From Sphaerisporangium viridialbum (GTDB lineage Bacteria > Actinomycetota > Actinomycetes > Streptosporangiales > Streptosporangiaceae), in the NCBI RefSeq assembly GCF_049674955.1, contig NZ_CP187232.1, positions 6,262,001 to 6,326,000 on the forward strand: DNA of 64,000 nt, written 5' to 3'. The notes under the pieces are model-generated. The model worked only from the letters and a program-made list of their open reading frames with translations. It was not told the origin of the DNA and ran no database searches. Below, piece by piece: positions 1 to 8,622 of the stretch (position 1 is its first letter; each line of letters opens with the position of its first letter). Made by a program: the position numbers and the translations under genes.

Positions 1-822
1 TTGTCGCGCTGGACTCCGGGGCTGGCCTGGTGAATGCGACGCTGCAGCAGCGGCTGGTGCCGGTGCGGCTGTTCTACGACTACCTCATCGAGGAGGGACT
101 TCGGGAGTCCAACCCGGTCGGCCGCGGCCGCTACACGCCCGGTCGGAAGTACGGCGGTCACCAGCGAGGGTTGGTTCCCCCATCTGACGAAGCTGCCGTG
201 GATCCCAAGCGAACAGCAGTGGCTTGACCTGCTGGCCGTCGTGCGTGATGAGCCTGTACGCAACCGGGTCATGCTCGCCCTTGCCTACGATGCGGCTCTG
301 CGGCGCGAGGAACTGTGCTCGCTGCGGACCGATGACTTCGACCCCGCCCACCGGACTCTGCGGGTGCGGGCGGAGACGACGAAGACCCGGCGTGAGCGCG
401 TCGTTCCGTACTCGGCGTCGACGGGGGTGCTGCTGTCTGGCTATCTCACGCATCGGGCCACGATCAGCCGGGTCCGCGGGCCGCTGTTCTTGTCGGAGTC
501 GCGACGCAACTACGGCCGGCCGTTGACGCTGTGGACCTGGTCCAAGGTGATCCGGCGCGTCGCGCTTGCCGCTGACCTGCCGCGGTTCTCGACCCACACC
601 ACACGGCATCTGTGCTTGACCGACCTGGCCCGGATGGGCTGGGAACTGCACGCCATCGCCTCTTTCGCCGGGCACCGCAGCACCGAGTCGACGCTGACCT
701 ACATCCACCTCTCGGGCCGCGACCTGGCGGAGAAGCTGAATCGCGGCATGCAGCAGATCCATTCCTGGCGAGTGGACATGCTGACCCGCGCCGCCCATGC
801 CTCTGAGGCGGTCGCCGAGTGA
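1..822 (+). pseudogene. Tyrosine recombinase, 5'-partial and frameshifted
   Basis: The protein begins upstream of the window. From base 3 the frame encodes a core-binding region (LQQRLVPVRLFYDYLIEEG) up to about base 180. The catalytic domain then continues one frame over to the TGA at 820-822. Visible catalytic motifs are RREELCSLR (arginine I region), HTTRHLCLTDLA (HxxR) and GHRSTESTLTYIHL (second histidine and tyrosine nucleophile). Removing one C from the C5 run at 177-181 restores a single frame, so this is either a recent inactivation or a base-call error. The downstream recombinase starts with a GTGA overlap, which fits a multi-recombinase transposon of the Tn554 kind; that link is inferred. 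Confidence 0.8.
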
Positions 823-2235
823 CCGCACAACCGAGTACGACAGCTGCACGGGCGACCAGCAGTCCGGCATGGGCATGGCCTGTCGACCTCGCACGCTATG
901 ACCGTCGCGGTCTGCTCACCGAGACTGAGGCGCAAGCACTGCGAACACTCAGCGTCGATCAGCTCCGGCGCGACGGCCTCAGCCCCGACGCGGTGCTGCT
1001 GCGGCCGGTCGCCCGGCTGGTGCGGCCGTTGGCGAACGCCCTCGCCGCCCTGCACTGGCCGCCGAACCACCACCAGCGGTTCGCGCGGGACGCGGCCGGA
1101 CTGGTCCTGATCCGCTGCGGTGAACTGCGGCGGGCCTTCTGGGGCTGGTCGATGCAGGACTGGGTGGACCTGATCAACGCCAGCGGCGTCGATTTCCGAC
1201 GCCTGTGGGGCGGCCAGATCGGCCCCAACGCCCGGCCGTTCGTGCTCGTCTATGCCTATCTGCTCGGCGAGTTCACAGCCTTCGACCGGCTCGGCCGCTT
1301 CCAGCGGCTGCCTCTGGCCCACCGGGTGTTCGGAGCCGCTCTCGTCGACGATGCCGTCCACCGGATCTGCACCGTCCTGGCCGACTGGGGCTATCGCCGT
1401 GATGCCCAGCGGTTGACCTCGGTGATCTGCCAGATGCTGCTGTTGAACCGCAGCCCGCTGCTGAAGGACCTGTCCACCCAAGCCCTGGCCGCGCTGCGTG
1501 GCAGCCCGGCGATGAGCGGGCAGTGGGGCAAGCCCCATGGGCGGCGTCGGTCGAGCATTGGTACGCGACCTCGACGCTGACTCCGAAGATCCGCAGCGGC
1601 TACCGCAGCGTGCTCGCCAAGATCGGCCGCTGGCTGGCCGCCGAACACCCCAGCATCACCGAGCCCAGCCAGTGGACCCGCCAGACGTGCGCGTCCTGGG
1701 TCGCGGCCGTGGACCGGATGGGGCCGTCGGCGATTTCTCGCAGTGGACGGACGGCATGCGCTCCCAGGGCCGCCTGGGCAAACCGCTCACGCCGCAGACG
1801 AAGTCCGGTTACCTCAAGGTGCCTCGCGCGTTCTTCCGCGACCTGCATGAGTGGGAGCTGATCCCACGCCAGTTCGACCCCGCCCACGCCCTGCGGACCC
1901 CGCGCAGTATCGGCGCGTTGCTGGGACCGGATCCGCGGGTGATCGCCGATGACATCTGGGCCAAGCTGCTGTGGGCCGGCCTCAACGTCGAGCCCGGTGA
2001 CCTGCCAACCTCCGACGGCCGCACCTACCCGGTCGAGCTGATCCGGGCCATCACATTGACCTGGCTGTTCGCCGGTCAACGCAGCGACGAGATCGCCCGC
2101 CTGCGGGTGGGCTGCATCCGCTGGCAGCACGGCGGCCTGCCCATCCCCGGCGACTCCGGCGAGGTCCTCGCCCGCGACGCCGTCTGCCTGCTGGACGTGC
2201 CCACCCACAAGACCGGCACCGCGTTCACCAAGCGC
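819..2235 (+). pseudogene. Second, larger tyrosine recombinase, decayed in three frames
   Basis: GTG at 819 overlaps the stop of the preceding recombinase. The first 240 residues (LARYDRRGLLTETEAQALR onwards) are intact and look like the helical N-terminal region of the large recombinases found in three-recombinase transposons. Around 1540 the reading moves one frame over (HWYATSTLTPKIRSGYRSVL, an arm/core-binding segment). Around 1720 it moves again (QWTDGMRSQGRLGKPLTPQT to DVPTHKTGTAFTK). The arginine-I-like segment FAGQRSDEIARLR is present, but no HxxR or tyrosine region follows, because an IS21 relic replaces the end. This gene is truncated and non-functional. The family link is by motif and layout only. 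Confidence 0.65.
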
Positions 2236-2239
2236 GTCG

Positions 2240-2470
2240 ACCCGCTACGACATCGTGGCCGAGTTGGTCGCGCAGAAGGTGAAGGCGACCGCCGGGAAGA
2301 TCTCGGCGAAGCGGTTGCTGCCAGCGGCCAGGGCGGCGGAGTATGCGGGGTCGGCGCGCAACTTCCGGTCGCCACGGCGAGGATGGTCTGGCGGTGGGAG
2401 CATCACCGGGGGCGTCGTCCGGCGGTGTGGACGCCGGGCGAGATGCTGGTCATCGACTGGGAGACCGTGC
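2240..2470 (+). pseudogene. istA: IS21-family transposase IstA fragment
   Basis: About 75 residues of IstA are recognisable in two frames: ISAKRLLPAARAAEYAGSAR (helix-turn-helix/linker), then HHRGRRPAVWTPGEMLVIDW, which normally precedes the catalytic core. The first Asp of the DDE triad sits in the VIDW motif. The rest of the core and the IstB ATPase are absent. The fragment joins directly to the interrupted recombinase, so the IS21 element probably inserted there and was then mostly deleted. Confidence 0.7.
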
Positions 2471-2825
2471 ACAACACGAGCATCGGCAGCGGCCCGCGCC
2501 GCCGGAGCGTGACACCGATCGCCTGCCGCCACTTCTGTCGAACGACGGATACAGCGTGGGCGAGCGTACATCCTGCGATAGACGGGCAAATGTGGTCGGC
2601 GGCAGATGCGGGTACCGCTCCGGCGGGTATCACGGTGATCACATGACTCAACGTGATCAACCGGCCTATGGCGTTCGCGCGATCATGCGTTTACGATCAT
2701 CATTGACCATCCAAGCCAGTCGACTGTCATGCGGCCCTGACCTTCCTACCCCCACTTCGGGTGCATTTCCGGGCAGGGACCGCCCCCACAGTTCTCGTTC
2801 CGCACTGCTGGAAGGACAAAGCCTC
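2471..2825. other. Intergenic region, no gene recognised
   Basis: No protein similarity is recognisable after the IS21 relic. The lower-GC stretch around 2640-2720 is the likely promoter region for the small secreted protein that follows. GGAAGGA at about 2810-2816 is its ribosome binding site. Confidence 0.4.
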
Positions 2826-3071
2826 ATGCCCACCAAAATCAAGCGAATGTCAGCCGTCCTCATCGCGGTCGTGGCAGGTGCGACGACCCTGTCCGTCGCT
2901 TCCCCGGCCTCCCCGGCCTTCGCGTCTCAGCGTCTGATCTACGCCATCTACCAGACGTCCGATGCGTGCAAGGCGGCCGGGAACGCGCTGATCCGGGCCA
3001 AGTACGCGCGTGACTTCCAATGCCTATGGGACAGCCCGGGATTCGCCCTCTGGGTGACGACGGTCAAGTAA
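2826..3071 (+). CDS. Small secreted protein (81 aa), paralogue of next gene
   Basis: ATG at 2826 follows a good GGAAGGA site. Residues 1-34 form a signal peptide (KIKR, then a hydrophobic stretch, then SPAFA-S). The mature part is about 47 residues with two cysteines and the pattern YAIYQTSDACKAAGNALI ... FQCLWDSPGFALW. The next gene encodes the same pattern, so this is a local duplication. The two cysteines could form one disulfide outside the cell. The function is unknown. Such small exported proteins are common in actinomycetes, and an enzyme is unlikely at this length. Confidence 0.75.
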   Translation: MPTKIKRMSAVLIAVVAGATTLSVASPASPAFASQRLIYAIYQTSDACKAAGNALIRAKYARDFQCLWDSPGFALWVTTVK

Positions 3072-3107
3072 ACCCAGCTACGACCCCACAGGGAGGATCA
3101 AGACACC

Positions 3108-3332
3108 ATGCGAAACAAGACCGGACGAGCCGTGGCCGTCCTCATCGCCGCGACGGCAGCCACCATGAGCATGGCCATTCCAGCCGACGCCGCCTCGTGG
3201 AAGCTGATAGAAGTCTTCCGGACCTCGGCATCGTGCCATGCGGCAGGTGATGCCTACGTCGCCACCCACTACGCGCAAAAGTACAGGTGCGACTGGGACA
3301 GCCCTGGATTCGGTCTTTGGCTTTACCGGTAA
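3108..3332 (+). CDS. Small secreted protein (74 aa), paralogue of previous gene
   Basis: ATG at 3108 follows GGGAGGATC with ideal spacing. The signal peptide ends at about residue 28 (PADAAS). The mature chain repeats the neighbour's pattern: EVFRTSASCHAAGDAY ... YRCDWDSPGFGLW. The shared cysteine pair and the W-DSPGF-LW ending define a small family. The gene starts 36 bases after its paralogue's stop, so the two are probably co-transcribed. The function is unknown. Confidence 0.75.
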   Translation: MRNKTGRAVAVLIAATAATMSMAIPADAASWKLIEVFRTSASCHAAGDAYVATHYAQKYRCDWDSPGFGLWLYR

Positions 3333-3620
3333 CGTCCTTCGGCTTGCCCGCTAAGCAGTGACCCGCGCATGTGCCGCGATCGGGTGCGGTTGTGATCTGT
3401 CCCGGCATGGCGGGTTGCGGCTGTTCGGATAGCGTGCAGCACGGAGATCTGGAGCGGTCACCGGCTCATCGTCGATGCGGAATGGCGTCGAGGCGAGGCG
3501 GTGGCCGTGACTTCCATACCGGCACGCGCACTGGTCGATGGTGCGGCCAATCTTTCGGCCGTGAGATGCGCGCCGGCTCACGGATCCGAAGCGTTCACCG
3601 GTGAGCTTCACCACGGTGAC

Positions 3621-3926
3621 TCACAACGCGGTCGTTTGCAGCACCCGCTGAAGCTCGGCCACGCCGGGCGCACCCTCCAACCGGCCGCCCGCGCCCCGAT
3701 ACAGCCGGCACGACAGACTCGGATCCGCCCCCGGCACCGCGAACGGATCCACCCCATTCAGCGGGACGGTGGGCGATCCCGACATCCCCCACCGCGCCGC
3801 CGCGCCCGCGTCAGCGACCTCGACCAGCTCCACCTCCGCGCTGCGGCCGCACAGCGCAACCGCGATCCGCCGGCGAACCATCGAGGCGTTCGGACAGCCG
3901 GGAACCACCAGCACCGTGGTCCGCAT
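3621..3926 (-). CDS. Thioredoxin-fold protein of the alkylmercury-lyase-like type
   Basis: This 101-residue protein starts at the ATG at 3926, after AAGGGCGAG. It contains VVPGCPNASMVRRRI near the N-terminus (the thioredoxin-like Cys loop, here CPNA rather than CxxC) and GSPTVPLNGVDPFA in the middle, then SLSCRLYR. This combination is typical of short actinobacterial proteins annotated as thioredoxin or alkylmercury-lyase-like. With a single Cys in the active loop, a classical disulfide reductase role is doubtful. It lies just downstream of the two-component genes on the same strand and may be read from the same transcript. Confidence 0.65.
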   Translation of the reverse strand: MRTTVLVVPGCPNASMVRRRIAVALCGRSAEVELVEVADAGAAARWGMSGSPTVPLNGVDPFAVPGADPSLSCRLYRGAGGRLEGAPGVAELQRVLQTTAL

Positions 3927-3987
3927 GATCTCGCCCTTCCCGTCAGCGCTGCGCCCATCGAGGCAAGACCCTCGAGCTCTGCGACGA

Positions 3988-4711
3988 TCAGCTGGTGCGG
4001 TCGTTCCGGCGGCCGGGGGCGTGGTGCGGCGCGAGGTCGGCGCCGAGGCCGGCCTGGCGGGGCCCGGATGATGGCCTCGGCTCGGTCGGCGACCTGGAGT
4101 TTGGCGAAGATGGCGGAGATGTGGTTGCTGACGGTCTTGCCGCTGATGACCAGGCGGCGGGCGATGGCGGCGTTGGGGAGCCCGGCGGCGATCAGGTCGA
4201 GGATCTCCCGTTCGCGGGCGGTGAGTTCGGGGAAGGGCTCGACCGCCAGGGCAGGGTGCCCGCCGCCGGCGAAGAAGCCGATGATGCGGCGGGCCACGCT
4301 GGGGCCGAAGACGGCCTGACCGGCGGCCACGGACCGGAGCGCCCGGATGATCTCGTCCTGCTGGGCGCCCTTGACCAGGTAGCCGGAGGCGCCGGCGCGC
4401 ATCGCGGTGAAGACCGACTCGTCGTCTTCGAACATGGTGAGCACCAGCACGCGGGTGTCCGGCACGCTGCGCAGGATCGCGCGGGTTGCTTCGACCCCGT
4501 TGGTGCCGGGCATGTGCAGGTCCATGACCACGACGTCCGGGCGGGTGAGCTGGGCCTGCCGGCGGGCGGCGTCGCCGTCGCCCGCCTCTCCGACGATCTC
4601 GATGTCGGGCAGGGAGGCGACCAGGGCGCGCAACCCCTCTCGCATGAGGGGGTGGTCGTCGACGATGACGATTCTGATGGGTGCCTCGGTGCCCGGGGTT
4701 TCGGTGGTCAC
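3988..4711 (-). CDS. NarL/LuxR-family response regulator, frameshift near the C-terminus
   Basis: The receiver domain covers residues about 12-130, with IVIVDDHPLMREGLR (acidic pair) and VVVMDLHMPG (phosphorylated Asp). The LuxR helix-turn-helix is at about 155-215 (LTAREREILDLIAAGLPNA, SGKTVSNHISAIFAKL). As printed, the frame runs on to 3758 with Arg/Pro-rich nonsense after RAEAIIRA. Removing one C from the CCCC run near 4058-4064 gives RARQAGLGADLAPHHAPG and a TGA at 3988-3990, the usual family ending. The natural gene therefore ends at 3988. The start overlaps the stop of the kinase gene by four bases (ATGA), so kinase and regulator are an operon. Confidence 0.8.
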
Positions 4712-5364
4712 GGGTGCTCCAGGGGTAGCTGGGCGTGGACGCGGCCGCCGTGGTTGGTCGGTCCGGCGGTGAGCGTACCGCCGAGTTCGGCGGCGCGTTC
4801 GTGCATGGAGCGCAGGCCGACGCCGTGGGGCCAGGCATTGGCACCGTTGACCCCGTTGTCCTGAACCTCCACGTGCAGGATCTGGTCGGCGCGGAGCGAG
4901 ACCCGGCAGGTGGTGGCCCGGCCGTGGCGCAGGGCGTTGGTGACCGCCTCGGTGATGATCCGGTACGCGGCGACCTCTGCCGCGGCGGGCAGCGGCGGCA
5001 GTTCCTGCGGGATGTCGATGGTCACCACGCAGCCGGCGTGCTCGCGGCGCCAGGACTGCTGCGCGCGCTGCTGCAGCGCGCCGGCCAGGCCGAGCTCGTC
5101 CAGGTCGGGCGGGCGCAGGTCGTAGACCAGCCGCCGGATGTCGGCGATCGCGGCGGTGAGGTCGGCGCGCAGGCCGAGCAGGAGCTGGCCGCTGCGTTCG
5201 GGGTCGGTGCGGTGCAGGTTGTGTGCTGCGTCGGCCTTGAGGGTCACCGCGGTGAGCGCGGTACCCAGGCCGTCGTGCAGGTCTCGGCGCAGCCGCCGGC
5301 GTTCTTCCTCACGGGCGGCCACGATGTGCTTGCGAGACTCGTTGAGCTGCTCGGACAGGCGCAC
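4708..5364 (-). CDS. Sensor histidine kinase (HisKA_3/HATPase), 5'-truncated
   Basis: What remains is the transmitter module. EEERRRLRRDLHDGLGTAL carries the phospho-accepting His of the HisKA_3 dimerisation domain. ITEAVTNALRHG (N box), VQDNG and GVGLRSMHERA (G boxes) form the ATPase. The frame stays open upstream to about 5413 (FLDLLATPVGLALQAVRL) and then meets a stop where unrelated sequence begins, so the sensor half has been lost. GTG at 5364 is the only plausible start. Intact NarX/DesK-like kinases run to 370-700 residues against 218 here. It precedes its response regulator. Confidence 0.75.
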   Translation of the reverse strand: MRLSEQLNESRKHIVAAREEERRRLRRDLHDGLGTALTAVTLKADAAHNLHRTDPERSGQLLLGLRADLTAAIADIRRLVYDLRPPDLDELGLAGALQQRAQQSWRREHAGCVVTIDIPQELPPLPAAAEVAAYRIITEAVTNALRHGRATTCRVSLRADQILHVEVQDNGVNGANAWPHGVGLRSMHERAAELGGTLTAGPTNHGGRVHAQLPLEHP

Positions 5365-5530
5365 CGCTTGTAACGCCAGGCCGACCGGAGTGGCCAGCAG
5401 GTCCAGAAACTCTTACACCACACCCGTGGACGCAACCTGGCAAGGCGTGAGCATCAGCGAGGGGCCCGACAGACATACTAAGAAGAAACTAAGTTACCGG
5501 ACTGTAGCGGGTCAGCATCAGGTAGTGGTG

Positions 5531-5932
5531 TAGGACACCTACCGCCGCTAGATGAACCGGCAGCTCACCGTCCAGGAGTCGCGGCACAAGCTGGCGAGGG
5601 ATGTGTGCCACGGCAAGCGCGGCACCATCCACCAGGCGTACCGCGACGGGACGGAGGACCAGCTCGGCGCGCTCGGCCTGGTCCTCAACGCCGTCGTGCT
5701 GTGGACCACCCGGTACATCGACGCCGCCGTCGCCCAGCTCCGCGCCGAGGACCACGAGATGCGCGACGAGGACATCGCCCGGCTCTCTCCGCTCAAGCAC
5801 CGCAACCTCAACGTGCTCGGCCGCTACAGCTTCACCGCCTCAACCCCTGCCGCCGGCGCCCTGCGCCCGCTGCGTGACCCGGACGCGCCTGAGCTGGACG
5901 AGGACGAGGCCGGCGACGGTGCTCCGGACTGA
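5531..5932 (+). pseudogene. Tn3-family transposase, C-terminal fragment
   Basis: The frame from 5552 encodes MNRQLTVQESRHKLARDV, then QLGALGLVLNAVVLWTT and DEDIARLSPLKHRNLNVLGR. This is the conserved C-terminal end of Tn3-type TnpA, including the last catalytic Glu region. Codons before it (DTYRR, stop, MNRQ) still match the family, but two in-frame stops precede 5552. About 130 of roughly 1,000 residues survive. The element ends where the beheaded kinase begins, so its insertion or deletion probably removed the kinase's sensor part. Confidence 0.85.
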
Positions 5933-6258
5933 CACCAGCGTCGGCCGTCGCGGGCGGGCTTTCGCGATCACTACTGCAGGCCACCCTCAAGGTCACTGCG
6001 AAGTAGAGCTCGTTCGTGCCCTACTCGTACAACTTGAAGACCATTTCATCCCGTTTTACCCCAATTTGTCAGAAAAAAGGTGGGTTCGGGTTGTTCGATT
6101 CCTGTCGAACCCTACTGACACGTAGTTGATAAGCCTGTATGCTCCCCGGCGACGATCTTGTTGCGCCCTAAGCGCTTCGCGAAGATTGTCCCCGTGGGTG
6201 CTCGGCATCCGTTTCACGGGATCTTGATACAGCTGCCGCTCAAAAGGGGGACCAACCT
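5933..6258. other. Intergenic region, no gene recognised
   Basis: No coding similarity is seen. The stretch 6010-6130 is unusually AT-rich for this window and probably holds the promoter of the small secreted protein that follows. A short inverted repeat (GGGTTCG ... CGAACCC, about 6086-6116) lies in it. No Tn3 terminal inverted repeat could be identified with confidence. Confidence 0.35.
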
Positions 6259-6495
6259 ATGAAGACCACCACCCTCAAGCGCCTGTCCGCGGGGATGGCC
6301 ACCGTTGTCGCGACCACCGCCGTGGCCGTCACCCTGCTGTCGGGCGTGGCCTCCGCCCAGACGATCAGCCGGATTTACTCGTACACCACGAAGGGCGCGT
6401 CGCAGTGCCACTCCGACGCCAACGCGGCCGGCCCCGGCTACTACTGCACCACGACCACGATTGCCGGCAAGAAGTATTACGCCCTGGCCTACTAG
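6259..6495 (+). CDS. Small secreted protein (78 aa)
   Basis: ATG at 6259 follows AAAAGGGGGACC. The signal peptide is residues 1-33 (KTTTLKRLSAG, a hydrophobic core, VASAQ). The mature 45 residues (ISRIYSYTTKGASQCHSDAN ... YYCTTTTI) have two cysteines and end KKYYALAY. The layout resembles the paralogous pair at 2.8-3.3 kb (Tyr-rich start, Cys, small residues, Cys), but identity is too low to claim the same family. It is free-standing and is followed by a strong hairpin terminator. The function is unknown. Confidence 0.7.
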   Translation: MKTTTLKRLSAGMATVVATTAVAVTLLSGVASAQTISRIYSYTTKGASQCHSDANAAGPGYYCTTTTIAGKKYYALAY

Positions 6496-6578
6496 GTCCG
6501 TTTCGTAAGTCGATCCCTGCGGCGTGCGCGGTGATCTGACCGATGAACAGCGGCAGGTAATGGAGCCGATGCTCCCGG

Positions 6579-6608
6579 ATACGGCCGGACGTGCTCGTCC
6601 GGCCGTAT
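6579..6608 (+). terminator. Hairpin terminator after the small secreted protein
   Basis: A perfect 13-bp stem (ATACGGCCGGACG with its complement) closes a TGCT loop 84 bases after the stop codon. There is no U-tract, as is usual for actinomycete terminators. Confidence 0.6.
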
Positions 6609-6779
6609 GGCCGTATGGCCGAAAACCGGCTCATCATTCACTGCGGCAGCCATGCTCGGAACCGCGCTGATTTGGATGCTGAGCAGGTGCAGCGTCAGCA
6701 GGGCCTGCGCGAGATAGCCCTCGGCGGAATCGAGCGCGAGCCGGGCGTGTTCCGGGCGGCCTTCGTCGAAGTGCTCGAG

Positions 6780-7435
6780 CCCGGGAGACGTGGCCGGCGA
6801 CGTCGTGGGCCCGGCGGGTCTCCTGCTCGGCGCGCTCGGCGCGCCAGGCCTCCTGCTCGGTGCGAATCCGCTCGGCGGCTGCGGTGAGCTGACGACTGGG
6901 CAGCACTAGGCCGTCGCGCAGCTGCTCGCCCTCATCCAGCCAGGCCGCGAGGCGGTGGCGAACCCAGCCGGCCAGATAGCGCGGCGTCCCGGCGTAGGGC
7001 CAGGGCGTGCCGTCCGACCGGTGGTTGATCATGTGCAGCGCATCGGCCAAGGTCCCTCCCTCGGTGAATACGGGCCTGAGCAGGCTACGGAGGTGAACTG
7101 TCGAGGTCGACGTCGGCGAGGAACATGGGGATGTCGAAGCCGGTCCGTTGCAGCCGGTTGACCAGGACCGCGCGGTGAATCTGCCGGTCAGCGCTGGTAT
7201 GGAGCCATTCCTGCTGGTATCCGCGCACGGCGCGGGGTGGTTCTTCCTTCGGATCGACCACCGTGGTGGTCTCCGTCTCGATGAGGCCCACCCGTGCCCC
7301 CAGGAGTTCGGGAACGTCCTGCCCTGTGGGTCCTTCCGGGCGTTCGTCCGGATCGGCAACGTGCGCTTACCCCAGGGCCGCCAGCGCGCGAAGCAGCTGG
7401 TCCACCGTGATCGGGGTGATGTTCTCCAGGCCCAT
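6780..7435 (-). pseudogene. Decayed gene of unknown function
   Basis: Segments in three frames read as one former protein: MGLENITPITVDQLLRALAA (from 7435), then VGLIETETTTVVDPKEEPPR and FDIPMFLADVDLDS (to about 7090), then ADALHMINHRSDGTPWPYAG and a long Glu/Arg-rich helix (about 7050-6780). No intact frame covers the whole. No family is recognised. The C-terminal part looks like a coiled coil. The breaks are stops as well as frameshifts, so this is real decay. Confidence 0.4.
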
Positions 7436-7625
7436 GACGTCTCCCCTGCCGGGTTGAGGATCCCACCGGCACCCGCCCGAAGAGGCGGGAACCGGTGCGA
7501 AGTCCACTGTTAGGACCAGGCGGAGGCCGCCGCCGCGGTGGGTGAGCCGGGTGGGCTCTCCGACGCGCAGCGCGGTGTCCACCTGGGCCTCAGCCTCGCG
7601 TTGGCGGCCTCTGCCGACCGGTGGC

Positions 7626-7662
7626 GCAACGTGATCAATGGCCGCTTCTGCCCGTACCTTGG
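7626..7662 (+). repeat. Left copy of an imperfect inverted repeat flanking the SapA-like gene
   Basis: GCAACGTGATC, ATGGCCG, TTCTGC and CGTACCT blocks here recur in inverted orientation at 8334-8370, with about four mismatches in 37 bases. The pair encloses the secreted SapA-like gene. Confidence 0.6.
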
Positions 7663-7736
7663 CCGCACCCGTGGTGGCGAGCCAGTGCTATTCATGATCA
7701 TATATCAGCGAGTAACGGTCAATTGAAAGGACATAC

Positions 7737-8153
7737 GTGCGCACACGCAAGCTGGCGACCCTCCTGGCCGGCGCGGCCTTGGCCTCCACCGCGCTGGTGG
7801 CGGGCGCCGCCCCGGCCAGCGCGGCCGGACCCTGCGGCAGCAGCTACTCCCGGGTCGGCGTCTACGCCATCCCCCGGACCGGGACCCGCACGGGCACGCT
7901 GGAGGTCTACTACAGCTCCAGCACCGGAAAGAACTGCGCCCTGACCTACGGCTACGGCCCCTACGACGGCACCACGAGCTGGAAGAGAGTCACGATATCG
8001 AGAGCTGACGGCAGCGGGGAACACACCAATGCCGGGCATTACCAGTACTACGCCGGCCCGGTGTACGTCTCCGCGCCTGGCCAGTGTATTGACGTGGCCG
8101 GAACGGTACCGGACTGGAAGACCACCGAGCTTAACAACGTGCACTGCGGCTGA
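7737..8153 (+). CDS. Secreted spore-associated protein A-like protein
   Basis: GTG at 7737 follows GAAAGGACATAC. The 138-residue product has a signal peptide to about residue 29 (PASAAG). The mature domain contains GKNCALTYGYG, NAGHYQYYAGPVYV and QCIDVAGTVPDW, ending HCG. These are features of the small exported SapA family first seen on Streptomyces spores. Four cysteines (PCG, KNC, QC, HC) suggest two disulfides. The biochemical role of the family is not known. The gene stands alone between two inverted repeat copies. Confidence 0.7.
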   Translation: MRTRKLATLLAGAALASTALVAGAAPASAAGPCGSSYSRVGVYAIPRTGTRTGTLEVYYSSSTGKNCALTYGYGPYDGTTSWKRVTISRADGSGEHTNAGHYQYYAGPVYVSAPGQCIDVAGTVPDWKTTELNNVHCG

Positions 8154-8622
8154 ACCTCTTCTGACCAGGCTGGGTAACGCCCCCAGATGGAATGCGGGAG
8201 GCATACCCCCGACCAGGGGCGCAAAGTGGCTACAGTGACCGAGGGTTCTCGGATGGCTGACCTACAAGCACTTACAGCAAGGGCGCCACTTCGCCCCGCT
8301 CCCGAGGTCGGGTGGCCCGGAGGTCAGGTACAGCCGAGGTACGCGCAGAAACGGCCATCGATCACGTTGCTTCGCAATCTCTCAAGTGGCATCTGGCCCA
8401 TCCGAGGGCGTTAACAGCGCAATCCCGGAAGCCCGTTCTGAATGCCACTTCCGAGATCGGTAGATCTCGGAAGTGGCTATCGCGCTTGGCCGGACAGCCA
8501 GGTCGGCGTTCGCGCAGCTCACGACATGCTGGATTTAGTCTTGGCCGGAATTTCCCTTATCTCGGCTGGACCCGGAGGTCGCTGCCGGGGTGGAGCGGGA
8601 CGATGCTCACCGGGTAGCGCTC
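8154..8622. other. Intergenic region with repeat copy, no gene recognised
   Basis: No protein similarity is seen in either strand. The region contains the right copy of the inverted repeat. It also contains two nearby copies of CCGAGATC/GATCTCGG, forming a small palindrome (about 8451-8470) that could act as a terminator between the convergent genes. Confidence 0.35.
8334..8370 (-). repeat. Right copy of the imperfect inverted repeat
   Basis: The reverse complement matches 7626-7662 at about 33 of 37 positions. The flanking sequence differs, so only this segment is repeated. Confidence 0.6.

Noticed and set aside
3758..3987. Extension of the response regulator frame to 3758
   Set aside because: The added residues are Arg/Pro-rich, overlap the thioredoxin-fold gene in another frame and disappear when one C is removed.
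6082..6116. TTCGATTCC and GGTTCG near 6090, resembling a tRNA T arm
   Set aside because: No acceptor, anticodon or D arm can be built around it, so it is not called a tRNA.
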